A stretch of 64,000 nt of DNA, from the NCBI GenBank assembly GCA_017484285.1, contig JAFUTH010000003.1, positions 1 to 64,000 on the forward strand, given 5' to 3'. The stretch is from Treponema sp. Its GTDB lineage: Bacteria > Spirochaetota > Spirochaetia > Treponematales > Treponemataceae. Below, piece by piece: positions 1 to 8,229 of this stretch. Below the pieces are notes generated by a model. That model was given only the letters and a program-made list of their open reading frames with translations. It had not been told where the DNA came from and ran no database searches. A program made the position numbers and the translations under genes. Position 1 is the stretch's first letter; every line of letters starts with the position of its first letter.

Positions 1-235
1 AGCCGCAAAAACTTGCGAGGCAAGTTTTTAGTGAGTCTCCGAGCAGCTATGCTGCGAAGGCGGTAGCGAGCGGCGGCAAAGCCGCAAAAACTTGCGAGGC
101 AAGTTTTTAGTGAGTCTCCGAGCAGCTATGCTGCGAAGGCGGTAGCGAGCGACCCCGCTTGCGGGGGCAAAACCTGTGAGACAGGTTTTGAGCGAGTCTC
201 CGAGCAGCTATGCTGCGAAGGCGGTAGCGAACGCC
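1..235. repeat. Three-copy stem-loop intergenic repeat
   Basis: Three near-identical copies of a unit that begins GAGTCTCCGAGCAG and ends GGCGGTAGCGAGCG lie at 33-72, 112-151 and 194-234, with periods of 79 and 82 bases. Each contains the hairpin GCAGC-TAT-GCTGC. Each copy is preceded by a second hairpin: AAAACTTGC-GAG-GCAAGTTTT in copies 1 and 2, and AAAACCTGT-GAG-ACAGGTTTT in copy 3. The stem bases therefore change together while the GAG loop is kept. A C/G hairpin (CCCCGC-TTGC-GGGG) sits between copies 2 and 3. The array ends immediately after the cmk stop codon, so it forms the 3' end of the trpS-yicC-cmk transcript. The left end is cut by the window edge. Confidence 0.9.
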
Positions 236-793
236 CTATTTCTTCTCAATAAATCCCCGTTTTTCAAGATAGTCAAGAATCAGCGCGACAATCGCTTCTG
301 GCGTACGCGTCGCGGTGTCAATCTTTAAGTCCGCGAACTCGTACTCGCTGTTGTCAATCTGATAGAGCTTCATGTAGCGGGCAGAATCCTCGCGGTCGCG
401 CATGGCGGTGAAGTCCTTGATTTGCTGCAAATCGCCGCCCTCGCGGTTTAAGATTCGCTTGGCGCGGGTGTCGTCGCTTGCGATAAGGTAGACTTTTACA
501 TCGGCTTCTTTGAGCATCCAGATGGCAAGGCGGCTTCCGAGCACGCAGGATTCTTTTTGGGCGAGCGCGACTTGGTGCGTGTCCACGGCGACATCGTAGC
601 TGTCGTCAGTTTTTGCGTTCTCGATGACTTCGGCAAGCGTCATGCCTTTTTCGGCGGCGAGTTGGCGGAAGGTGTAGTTAATCAGCGTGACCCCGAGTTT
701 TTCTGCGAGCATGGTTGAGACCGTGGTATTCCCGCAGCCCGATTTTCCCGAAATCGCCACGCGCAGTTCTTTTTTCAAATTGTATTCAGACAT
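236..793 (-). CDS. cmk: Cytidylate kinase-like protein (archaeal-type short form)
   Basis: A P-loop nucleoside monophosphate kinase of 185 residues. It probably phosphorylates CMP/dCMP in the cytoplasm. The P-loop is GKSGCGNTT at residues 16-24. The invariant Walker A lysine before the Thr is replaced by Asn22, while a Lys sits at position 17. A lid-like region with MRDREDS and RYMKLYQID near residues 131-147 resembles the short archaeal-type Cmk rather than the ~225-residue bacterial enzyme. The start is supported by GAGGAG seven bases upstream of the ATG. It is the last gene of a trpS-yicC-cmk run, separated from yicC by a 124-base spacer holding an inverted repeat pair. The exact substrate is inferred; another small-molecule kinase is possible. 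Confidence 0.72.
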   Translation of the reverse strand: MSEYNLKKELRVAISGKSGCGNTTVSTMLAEKLGVTLINYTFRQLAAEKGMTLAEVIENAKTDDSYDVAVDTHQVALAQKESCVLGSRLAIWMLKEADVKVYLIASDDTRAKRILNREGGDLQQIKDFTAMRDREDSARYMKLYQIDNSEYEFADLKIDTATRTPEAIVALILDYLEKRGFIEKK

Positions 794-809
794 AAAATCT
801 CCTCATAAA

Positions 810-912
810 ATTTCTCACAGAGAGCACAGAGCTCACAGAGGAATTTCAGATTTACGAGCGTTGTTCCTTGTCAAAACGCTCTCTGTGTCCTCTAACGCTC
901 TGTGAGGAATTT
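810..912. repeat. Inverted pair of dispersed CACAGAG repeats
   Basis: The yicC-cmk spacer carries two copies of a dispersed sequence built on CACAGAG. The left copy is at 810-846 (CTCACAGAGAGCACAGAG and following bases). The right copy is at 877-912 in inverted orientation. CACAGAGAGC at 816-825 is exactly complementary to GCTCTCTGTG at 878-887, so the transcript can fold into a hairpin with a ~52-base loop. The same sequence type appears inside mfd at 12732-12802. No coding function is supported. Confidence 0.75.
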
Positions 913-917
913 AAAAA

Positions 918-1787
918 TTACTCTACATTCTTAGATTGCTCTCTAATATTTTCCAACGCGTCTTTGGCGTTTACGACCATTGCGCCGACTTGTGTGAACT
1001 GGTTCTTGCTTCCGATTGTGTTGATTTCGCGGTTCGCTTCCTGGCAGATGAAGTCGATTCGCTTTCCTGGAACGGGATTTTCATTGAATTCCTTTCGAAG
1101 CGCGGCAAGGTGTGAGTGAAGGCGGATGATTTCTTCGTTAATCGTGTATTTTACCATCATCGCCGCCACTTCCGTCATGATGCGGTTTTCGTCAACATGG
1201 TCGCCCAAAAGCTCAGTGAAGCGACTCGTAATCTGCTCGCGGAACTTTTCTTCCATTTTTGGCTGCCATTCCTTGAAGAACGCGGCGCACTTGTCCAAAA
1301 CATCGAGCTTTGAAAGCAGGTCTTTTTTGAGATTCTCGCCTTCCCTCGCCCTGTCAGAAACAAACTGGCTGAACACCTCGGAAAACACGCCCTCGATTTT
1401 CGCCCAGTAGCTTTCCGCGTCATAGTCGTGCGTAATGTTCAAAACGCCTTCCTGAGAGACGATGAGTGAAAGCGGAATGTCATCTGCCTTCCGCCCAATC
1501 GCCTCGGCAATCTGACCTATCGCGTCGGCGTACATCTTTGCCGCCTGGCTGTCCGCCGTGACGCGGGCCGTGGAATTCATGTCCTTCACGCGGATTGTGA
1601 CATCGATCTTTCCGCGCACGATTTTTTCCGAAACGAGTTTTCGCACTTTCTGTTCAAGCGGATTCAAAAAATACGGAAGATTTATGTTCAAGTCAAGAAA
1701 ACGGTTGTTCACGCTCTTTATTTCAACGCTGATTTGCGTGTCGTCAACAACGGTCTCCTTTAAGCCGTACCCTGTCATGCTGTTCAT
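918..1787 (-). CDS. yicC: YicC/YloC family endoribonuclease
   Basis: A 289-residue YicC family protein. It begins MNSMTGYG, the family's near-invariant N-terminus. It ends with the conserved block containing DFICQEANREINTIGSK and a final IREQSKNVE, typical of the C-terminal DUF1732 region. E. coli YicC acts as an endoribonuclease on small RNA; the role here is inferred from family. Its start follows the trpS stop within four bases. The GGAG ribosome-binding site lies inside the last trpS codons, which suggests translational coupling. The length matches the family and nothing is missing. Confidence 0.9.
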   Translation of the reverse strand: MNSMTGYGLKETVVDDTQISVEIKSVNNRFLDLNINLPYFLNPLEQKVRKLVSEKIVRGKIDVTIRVKDMNSTARVTADSQAAKMYADAIGQIAEAIGRKADDIPLSLIVSQEGVLNITHDYDAESYWAKIEGVFSEVFSQFVSDRAREGENLKKDLLSKLDVLDKCAAFFKEWQPKMEEKFREQITSRFTELLGDHVDENRIMTEVAAMMVKYTINEEIIRLHSHLAALRKEFNENPVPGKRIDFICQEANREINTIGSKNQFTQVGAMVVNAKDALENIREQSKNVE

Positions 1788-1790
1788 AGA

Positions 1791-2876
1791 CTATATCTCC
1801 ATATTCATGACATGGCGCACTTCGAGGAGCGTTTTGCTCGCTATTTCTCTCGCTTTTTCCACGCCCTCATTGAGGACGCGTTTGATAAGCTCTGGCTGCT
1901 GCTCAAGTTCGGCGCGCTTGGCTCGGAGCGGCTTTAAATGCTCGTTCAAGGCCTCTGTGAGCTCGGCTTTGAGTGCCCCGCCGCCGCCGTCACCGATTCT
2001 CTCTGCGATTGCCTCTGGCTCTTCGTCGGTACAAAGCGAAATAATCCGCAAGAGGTTCGCGACTTCCTTTCGATGCTCTGGATCGTAAGTGATATGTCGG
2101 TCTTGGTCGGTCTTTGCCTTTTTAATCAGCAATGCCGTTTCGTCTTCGGTGGCAGAAAGCATGATTGTGTTTCCAAGCGACTTTGACATTTTTGCGTTGC
2201 CGTCAAGCCCCATAATCATCGGCGTTTTTGAAAGGAGCGCGTGCGGCTCAGGGAAAACCGGCTCGGAATTCTTACAGAACTGGTTGTTGAATCTTCGGGC
2301 AATCACGCGGGCGATTTCAAGGTGCGGAAGCTGGTCCTTGCCAACGGGAACGACATTTCCCTTGCAGAAAAGGATGTCCACCGCCTGATGCACGGGATAG
2401 GTGTACATGCCCGCGTTGAGCGGAATCGTTGATTTTGCCATTTCGTCCTTTACGGTGGGGTTTCGGTCAAGCTCCGCGCGGGTGACGAGGGCAAGGAACG
2501 GCACCATGAGCTGGTTCGCCTCCGGCACATGGCTGTGCGGATAAATGCACACATGCTCGCCCGGCTCGATTCCCGCGGCAAGGTAGTCAATCACGAGCTC
2601 CTTTGTGTTCTGGCTGATTTTGTCGTACGCGTCGTGGTCGGTCAACACCTGATAGTCGGCGATAAGAATCATCGTGGGAACACCGAGTTTTGAAAGGCGC
2701 ACGCGGTTTTTGAGCGAACCGAAATAGTGCCCGATGTGAAGCCGTCCCGTCGGTCGGTCGCCCGTAAGCACGCGGTATTTCTGAGGGTTCACGGCGATGT
2801 CGGCTTCAATTTTGTCGCTCATCTTCATTGCCGAAGCCAAGATTTTATCTGCATTCGTTTCTAATTCTTCTGACAT
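1791..2876 (-). CDS. trpS: Tryptophan--tRNA ligase
   Basis: Class Ic aminoacyl-tRNA synthetase charging tRNA-Trp. The class I HIGH motif is at residues 47-50 (GRLHIGHYFGSLKN) and the second signature KMSKSLGNTI lies near residue 230. The most 5' in-frame start is a TTG at 2888. The ATG at 2876 is preferred because GGAG sits seven to ten bases upstream, giving 361 residues that begin MSEELETNAD. An N-terminal extension of ~35 residues precedes the Rossmann fold. It is the first gene of the trpS-yicC-cmk run and is divergent from folC. A CACAGATT-type dispersed repeat lies in the shared upstream region. Confidence 0.95.
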   Translation of the reverse strand: MSEELETNADKILASAMKMSDKIEADIAVNPQKYRVLTGDRPTGRLHIGHYFGSLKNRVRLSKLGVPTMILIADYQVLTDHDAYDKISQNTKELVIDYLAAGIEPGEHVCIYPHSHVPEANQLMVPFLALVTRAELDRNPTVKDEMAKSTIPLNAGMYTYPVHQAVDILFCKGNVVPVGKDQLPHLEIARVIARRFNNQFCKNSEPVFPEPHALLSKTPMIMGLDGNAKMSKSLGNTIMLSATEDETALLIKKAKTDQDRHITYDPEHRKEVANLLRIISLCTDEEPEAIAERIGDGGGGALKAELTEALNEHLKPLRAKRAELEQQPELIKRVLNEGVEKAREIASKTLLEVRHVMNMEI

Positions 2877-2921
2877 TATATTCTCCAATTTGAATACGAC
2901 ATTTTATCAGAGTCGAGAGAA

Positions 2922-2957
2922 TTTATCCACAGATTGACACAGATTTTCACAGATTTA
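2922..2957. repeat. Dispersed CACAGATT repeat between trpS and folC
   Basis: A short element reading TTTATCCACAGATTGACAC and continuing with two more CACAGATT-like blocks. Matching copies occur at 32196-32230 and, inverted, at 32292-32324. Here it is a single copy in the divergent trpS/folC intergenic region. It happens to be open in the folC frame, which falsely extends folC upstream. Confidence 0.75.
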
Positions 2958-2981
2958 GAAAAGTTGTATGCTTCCTTCACT

Positions 2982-4466
2982 ATGTCAAAACTTGAATCCA
3001 TCGCAAAACTCGAATCATGGATTGATTCCTACCTCAATTTTGAAAAGACCCCAAAGAAAAATATTTTTTGGCTCGACACCATGCGCTTTTTCTGCGAGAA
3101 ATTCGGTCATCCCGAAACCTTCGCGCCCTGTTTTCATGTGGCGGGCAGCAAGGGAAAAGGCTCGGTCTCAACTTTCATCGCTTCTATTTTGGACGAAGCG
3201 GGCTACAAAACCGGGCTGTACACTTCCCCGCACATTTTGGATTTTATCGAGCGCGTTTCCTCGGCGCACGGCTCTTTTTCAGACGAAGTGTATGACCGCG
3301 CGGTAGAAGAAATCATGAGTGGCGTGAAAGCGATTCACACCGAAGAGCTTCCCGGGGAGCGACCGATTACCTGGTTTGAGCTTGTCACGCTCTTTGCTTT
3401 TTTGACATTCCGGCAGGCGAAGGTCGATTACTCGGTGTACGAAGTGGGTTTGGGCGGGCGGCTCGACTCAACGAATGTGATTTCGCCCCTCTGCTCGGTA
3501 ATCACGCCAATCGAACTTGAGCACACGGAATTCTTGGGCGACACGATTGAAAAAATCGCGCACGAAAAAGGCGGCATCATAAAAGAAAACACGCCCGTCG
3601 TTATCGCACGGCAACAACCGACCGTTCGTGCCGTGTTTGAAAAAATCGCAAAAGAAAAGCATGCGCCCGTGATTTTTGCAGAAGATGCGATTCAAGACTT
3701 GCATTTTGAAACAAAAAATATATCAGAATGTATAAAAAATAATACAAAAACAACGAACGGTAATTCAGATTTTAACAACAAGTGTGTAAAATATAATACA
3801 TATTCACAAAATAGCGACAATTTCTCACTAATGAGTGTTAGTTTTTCTTCAAAAATCTTCTCGCGACCGATAAAAACCACCTTACAGTTGTTGGGTAAAT
3901 TTCAAGCTGAAAATGCAAGTCTCGCCGCACTCGCCGTCAAAACCGTGCTTCCGACTGTTAGTGAGGAAATTATCGAGCGAGGGCTAGCAAAGGCAAAACT
4001 CCCAGCCCGCTTTGAGATTCTCAAAAACCCGCTGCACAGTTCTGATGAAAAATCGCTCATCGTGCTTGACGGAGCGCACACAGTGAACAGCGTTACTTTC
4101 ACCATGCAAACTTTTCGCCACGTCTTCGGAGAAAAAAACGACTCGCAGGACAAGCGAATTCTTCTTTTTGCCTGTGCCGCCGACAAGGACGCGAAAGACA
4201 TTGCCCCACTCTTCAAACATGAATTCGACTCGGTGTTTTTGACGAAGCCTGGAACTGTAAAACAGTCAGATTTGGCCGCGCTCGCACAGGCATTCTGCGC
4301 GGCAGAAATCGACTACGACATGAACGAAGATTTTGCAGCGCAGATTCAAAAAGCGATAAAAAAAGCCAGCGACGAAAATGCGATTCTCCTCGTCACCGGC
4401 TCATTCTATTTGATTGCAGAAGTAAAAAAGCTGCTACTCAATGTACACTCGTGGAACGCGCTTTGA
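2982..4466 (+). CDS. folC: Bifunctional folylpolyglutamate/dihydrofolate synthase
   Basis: Mur-ligase family enzyme that adds glutamate to folates and may join dihydropteroate to glutamate. The ATP-binding loop GSKGKGS is at residues 55-61, followed by LYTSPHI near residue 80. The C-terminal domain includes IVLDGAHTVNS. The start is placed at the ATG encoding MSKLESIAKLE, because the upstream extension (from 2934) is translated dispersed repeat; no strong Shine-Dalgarno is visible for either. Residues ~243-295 form an Asn/Lys/Ser-rich, AT-rich insertion unlike the rest of the gene. The last 33 bases overlap the 3' end of alr on the opposite strand. Confidence 0.92.
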   Translation: MSKLESIAKLESWIDSYLNFEKTPKKNIFWLDTMRFFCEKFGHPETFAPCFHVAGSKGKGSVSTFIASILDEAGYKTGLYTSPHILDFIERVSSAHGSFSDEVYDRAVEEIMSGVKAIHTEELPGERPITWFELVTLFAFLTFRQAKVDYSVYEVGLGGRLDSTNVISPLCSVITPIELEHTEFLGDTIEKIAHEKGGIIKENTPVVIARQQPTVRAVFEKIAKEKHAPVIFAEDAIQDLHFETKNISECIKNNTKTTNGNSDFNNKCVKYNTYSQNSDNFSLMSVSFSSKIFSRPIKTTLQLLGKFQAENASLAALAVKTVLPTVSEEIIERGLAKAKLPARFEILKNPLHSSDEKSLIVLDGAHTVNSVTFTMQTFRHVFGEKNDSQDKRILLFACAADKDAKDIAPLFKHEFDSVFLTKPGTVKQSDLAALAQAFCAAEIDYDMNEDFAAQIQKAIKKASDENAILLVTGSFYLIAEVKKLLLNVHSWNAL

Positions 4467-5591
4467 GATACCGCAAGTGATTTCGTAGGAAATCGTGTTC
4501 GTGGCGCGGGCGATGTCCTCTGCGCTTTGGAGCGCGCCGCTGTTTTCAGGACCGAAAATCACCGCGTCGTCCCAGCGCTTTACATCGCTTTCTTTCCCCA
4601 AGTCAATCATGCACTGGTCCATGCAGATTCTTCCGCGCACGGGATACGGCTTTCCCGAGACCGCGACTTTGAGCGAGCCTTCGTGCTGATTGAATCGGCG
4701 GAACAAGCCGTCGTCGTAGCCGATGGGAATCACGCCGATGTCGGTTTCGCGCGAGGAAGTCCAAGTGCACCCATAGGAGATTGAATGCCCCACGCCGAAT
4801 TTGCGGATAGCGACCACTTTTGAAACGAGCGCCATCACGGGCTTTAAATCGATTTCTTCGTTTTTTTGCGCAAAATACTCTTTCGTTAAGTCGCCGGGAT
4901 AGTAGCCGTAACAGATGATTCCGGGGCGGCACATGTCGAGGTGCATTTCGGGATTATTGAGCGTGAGCGCGGAATTGGCGCAATGGCGGATTCCGGGGTC
5001 GATTCCGAGTTTTTTAACTTGCTCCGTGGCGAACAAAAACCGCTCGAACTGCGTTTTTGAATATTCGATGTCGTCAGCGTCGAGCGAGTCGGCGACCGAA
5101 AAATGCGTGCACATGCCGCCGAGCTTCAAGACTTTCGTGTCTTCTATCATCTTCGCGTAAAACGCCGCTTCCTCGGGCAAACAGCCGATTCGCCCCATGC
5201 CCGTGTCCACCGCCAAATGAACAGGAAATTCTTTTTTACCAAGCCTGAGGCACGAAACGGCGATTCCCGTGATGTATTCTTCGTCAAAAACGAGCGGGGT
5301 CAAATCATGCTCAACGAGTGCGTCCATTTCATCGGGCGAGCAGAGGCTCAAAACGAGAATCGGGCATGTTATCCCCGCCTCGCGCAACTGGATTCCTTCG
5401 TTGATAATCGAAACAGCAAAATAATCAACGCCGCATTCAAGGGCGACCTTTGCGCACTGCACCGCGCCGTGACCGTAGGCATCAGCCTTGATTGCGACGC
5501 ACATTTTGGCAGGCTTTTGTATTTTTGAACGGATAACGGTAAGATTATGCCGCAGATTTTCGAGATAGATTTTTGCGATTGTTGGTCTCAT
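4434..5591 (-). CDS. alr: Alanine racemase
   Basis: PLP-dependent racemase making D-alanine for peptidoglycan. The PLP-binding lysine is Lys35 in AIKADAYGHGA. HLAVDTGMGRIG lies near residue 130. The second catalytic region is GVGHSISYGCTW, containing the catalytic Tyr, with PIGYDDGLFR after it. The length of 385 residues is usual for the family. It is a single gene that ends convergently inside folC with a 33-base overlap. No clear Shine-Dalgarno precedes the ATG. D-Ala supply fits the murC and murG genes found elsewhere in this window. Confidence 0.95.
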   Translation of the reverse strand: MRPTIAKIYLENLRHNLTVIRSKIQKPAKMCVAIKADAYGHGAVQCAKVALECGVDYFAVSIINEGIQLREAGITCPILVLSLCSPDEMDALVEHDLTPLVFDEEYITGIAVSCLRLGKKEFPVHLAVDTGMGRIGCLPEEAAFYAKMIEDTKVLKLGGMCTHFSVADSLDADDIEYSKTQFERFLFATEQVKKLGIDPGIRHCANSALTLNNPEMHLDMCRPGIICYGYYPGDLTKEYFAQKNEEIDLKPVMALVSKVVAIRKFGVGHSISYGCTWTSSRETDIGVIPIGYDDGLFRRFNQHEGSLKVAVSGKPYPVRGRICMDQCMIDLGKESDVKRWDDAVIFGPENSGALQSAEDIARATNTISYEITCGISKRVPRVYIE

Positions 5592-5660
5592 GGTGTCATT
5601 TTATTGACTTGATTTTCTTTGTGCAACAATGACTTTCTTTCTGTATAACGCATTTTTATC

Positions 5661-5689
5661 TTGTAGAACACCGTGATTTTTTCTATAAT
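5661..5689 (+). promoter_or_regulatory. Sigma-70-type promoter for the 5763 lipoprotein
   Basis: TTGTAG at 5661-5666 and a perfect TATAAT at 5684-5689, separated by 17 bases, about 75 bases upstream of the lipoprotein start. An AAGGGGA ribosome-binding site follows just before the ATG. Confidence 0.75.
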
Positions 5690-5762
5690 TATCCGATTAT
5701 TTTATCGTGTAGCTTTTTAAAATGTAGCGAACTTAAAAAGTATGAATTCAAGGGGATAAAAA

Positions 5763-6734
5763 ATGAAATCTACCATTCGCACGGGGATTTACATCACACT
5801 TGCAGCATCGCTCGTTCTTTCATGCGCATCGACACCAAAATCAACAGAAATAGCAAATCAACTAGAAGAATCAATTCAAGAGGAAGTGCTTCCGCCACCA
5901 CCGACAGAAGCCGAACTCTATGCACAAAAACTTGCCACCACACATATTGAATTGATTGCTTCCCCAAAAGAAACCACAAAAGGAAAGATTTTTGCTTCAC
6001 CGTATCAGCTCACGGTCAAAGATACCGACGGAAAGCCGCTCGACTCTGTTGAGATTTCAGTTACGTATCCTGCAAAACGAGAAAATGGACTCGTCGTCTT
6101 TTCCCAGACCGTTATCAGCAGTGACGCTGAGGGCAAGGCTTCATTTTTGCCGCCCGTACCTGAGTATGCATTCAACTCAGAAGTCTCATTCACGCCAAAC
6201 GGTGACTTCTCAAATCCAGAAATTGCCGCATTGGCTCAAAGCTATACCGCCGAACGCGCGCTCAAAGCACCGTTCAAAGTGCAGACGAACCTCAAATCAG
6301 CGGGTGGCGTTATCGCGCTCGTTGACTTCAATCAAAACGGAAACGCTATCACGTCAAATCCCGTTTCGTCATCAAATTTGCTCATGACGCTCATGAAACT
6401 CGGTTTTACGCGTATCGGCAACATCGACCTTACTAGCCAAGTTGTTGTCGGAGACGATACAAAGATTTTCAATCGGGCAAAATCGATTGTCGGAAACACA
6501 TCGCAGTATCTTGTGTACGGAACAATAAAGATTGATTCGACTGAAAAAACGGATGCGGGCATTTCGTATACACTCACGGGAATTGTCAAGGCAATGAGCC
6601 TTCAAACGAGTGAAGTCACTTTCGCACTCGAAAAAACGGTCACCGTCACCGACAAAAACGACTGGAACGCGCTCGCAAACGCGAGAAAAACGCTTGCCGA
6701 TGAAATTGCAAACGAAATTAAATACGGCATTTAA
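5763..6734 (+). CDS. Putative lipoprotein with Ig-like N-terminal region
   Basis: I do not recognise the family. The 323-residue product starts with a lipoprotein signal peptide ending LVLSC, with the lipid-accepting Cys at residue 21, followed by CASTPKS. A Pro/Glu-rich linker (VLPPPPTEAE) leads to a beta-rich region at ~60-140 with DTDGKPLDSVEISVTYPAK, which looks like an immunoglobulin-like or CNA-B-like fold. The C-terminal half (~200-323) has LMKLGFTRIGNIDL and YLVYGTIKI, reminiscent of small LpoB/CsgG-type periplasmic domains, but this is only a suggestion. Promoter and ribosome-binding site are strong. It is probably monocistronic: thrC begins 80 bases downstream after a dispersed repeat. 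Confidence 0.8.
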   Translation: MKSTIRTGIYITLAASLVLSCASTPKSTEIANQLEESIQEEVLPPPPTEAELYAQKLATTHIELIASPKETTKGKIFASPYQLTVKDTDGKPLDSVEISVTYPAKRENGLVVFSQTVISSDAEGKASFLPPVPEYAFNSEVSFTPNGDFSNPEIAALAQSYTAERALKAPFKVQTNLKSAGGVIALVDFNQNGNAITSNPVSSSNLLMTLMKLGFTRIGNIDLTSQVVVGDDTKIFNRAKSIVGNTSQYLVYGTIKIDSTEKTDAGISYTLTGIVKAMSLQTSEVTFALEKTVTVTDKNDWNALANARKTLADEIANEIKYGI

Positions 6735-6736
6735 CG

Positions 6737-6765
6737 AACTGAAAATTGAAAGGTGAAAATTGAAC
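6737..6765. repeat. Dispersed AAAATTGAAA repeat upstream of thrC
   Basis: The lipoprotein-thrC spacer holds a reiterated A-rich sequence of the form AACTGAAAATTGAAAGG followed by a second GAAAATTGAA. A related copy occurs at 14731-14764, just before the pseudo-receiver gene. It has no coding function and no T-box or other riboswitch is apparent. Confidence 0.6.
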
Positions 6766-6813
6766 ATTTGATTTTCATCAAAAGATATACTATTTATTAC
6801 AAGGACTAAGAAC

Positions 6814-8226
6814 ATGATTTACACAGACACACGCGACAAATCGGTACAGACGACATTCAAAAATGCCGTCATGAGCGGCATGAGCGAAAAAACAGGCGGA
6901 TTGTATATCCCTGTTGAATTTCCAAAATTGCCGTCATCTTTCATAAACAAAACGCCGGAGCCGTCGTTCCGCGACATCGCTTTTGAAATGGCAAAGCCCT
7001 ATGTTGAAGGCGAAATCCCCGACTCAGATTTAAAGGCTATCATCGCCGACGCATATCCGTTCACCGCGCCGGTCGTTCCCGTCGATAAAGTTTCGTATGT
7101 GCTGGAGCTTTTCCACGGACCGACCTGTGCGTTCAAAGACTTCGGCGCGCGCTTTATGGCTCGCGTTATGTCTTACTTTAACCGAAGCGAGTCTACCCCG
7201 CTCCACATTCTCGTCGCGACTTCTGGCGACACGGGAAGCGCGGTCGGAAGTGCATTCCACAATGTTCCGGGGCTTGATGTCACGATTTTGTACCCAGAGG
7301 GAAAAGTAAGCCAGCTTCAGGAAAAGCAGCTTTCAACATTCGACGGAAATGTGCGCGCACTCAAAGTAAAAGGCACTTTCGACGACTGCCAAAAACTCGT
7401 CAAAACAGCGTTCACCGACAACGAATTGCGCGCAAAACTTCGCCTTTCTTCGGCAAACTCAATCAACATCTCTCGCCTTTTGCCGCAAAGTTTCTACTAT
7501 ATGTACTCATCTCTTGCCGTGCGCTCACGAAGCTGGGGAGACAATAAAATCGAAAATCCAGCGATTATCTGCGTTGTTCCGAGCGGAAACTTCGGAAACC
7601 TCACGAGCGGCTTGATTGCGCGTGAAATGGGCGCACCGATTACAGGCTTCGTTGCCGCAACAAACTCAAACCGCACGATTCCAGACTGGATTGCAACGGG
7701 CGACTACAAAGCACGCCCGTCAGTCGAAACCTACGCAAACGCAATGGATGTAGGAGCTCCGAGCAATTACGAGCGAATCCAAGCAATGTACTCGCTCGAA
7801 GAAGTACGCTCGCTCTTCGCCTCATATTGGCTTGATAACGAGGGAATCATCGCCTCAATCAAAAATTGCTACGACAAAACAGGCTACACGATTGACCCGC
7901 ACGGTGCTGTCGGCTGGAAGGCATGGAGCGACATCCGCCACGGCGGCATGGAGGCTCTTAAAAACGGCACAAAGAACGACATCACAAAGCCAGGCCTCAC
8001 GCCGAATTTGCCGACTTGGGCGGACAAAGTAATCAACAAAGAGGCGGTGGGAATCATCCTCGAAACGGCTCACCCCGCAAAATTCGGCTCGACCGTGCAG
8101 AAAGCCACAGGACAGTCTCCGTCAATCCCCGACCGACTCGAAAAAGTCCTCAAACTCGAAGATAAATCCATTCCGATGAATAACGATTACAACGAGTTTA
8201 AGAGCTGGCTGTTGGAGAATCTGTAG
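6814..8226 (+). CDS. thrC: Threonine synthase
   Basis: PLP enzyme converting O-phosphohomoserine to threonine. The PLP Schiff-base lysine is Lys108 in HGPTCAFKDFGARF. A Ser/Thr-rich phosphate-binding segment (ATSGDTGSAVGSAFHN) follows near residue 135, and VPSGNFGNLTSG near residue 252 is the second glycine-rich cofactor loop. At 470 residues it matches the longer bacterial ThrC class. AAGGA precedes the ATG. No other threonine-pathway gene is adjacent, so it stands alone between the lipoprotein and a composite repeat element. Confidence 0.95.
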   Translation: MIYTDTRDKSVQTTFKNAVMSGMSEKTGGLYIPVEFPKLPSSFINKTPEPSFRDIAFEMAKPYVEGEIPDSDLKAIIADAYPFTAPVVPVDKVSYVLELFHGPTCAFKDFGARFMARVMSYFNRSESTPLHILVATSGDTGSAVGSAFHNVPGLDVTILYPEGKVSQLQEKQLSTFDGNVRALKVKGTFDDCQKLVKTAFTDNELRAKLRLSSANSINISRLLPQSFYYMYSSLAVRSRSWGDNKIENPAIICVVPSGNFGNLTSGLIAREMGAPITGFVAATNSNRTIPDWIATGDYKARPSVETYANAMDVGAPSNYERIQAMYSLEEVRSLFASYWLDNEGIIASIKNCYDKTGYTIDPHGAVGWKAWSDIRHGGMEALKNGTKNDITKPGLTPNLPTWADKVINKEAVGIILETAHPAKFGSTVQKATGQSPSIPDRLEKVLKLEDKSIPMNNDYNEFKSWLLENL

Positions 8227-8229
8227 AAA

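Noticed and set aside
2934..2981. N-terminal extension of folC
   Set aside because: The extra 16 codons translate the dispersed CACAGATT repeat. The family N-terminus begins at MSKLES (2982).
6735..6813. Possible T-box or threonine leader upstream of thrC
   Set aside because: No T-box bulge, specifier hairpin, terminator or Thr-rich leader peptide can be found in the 79 bases.
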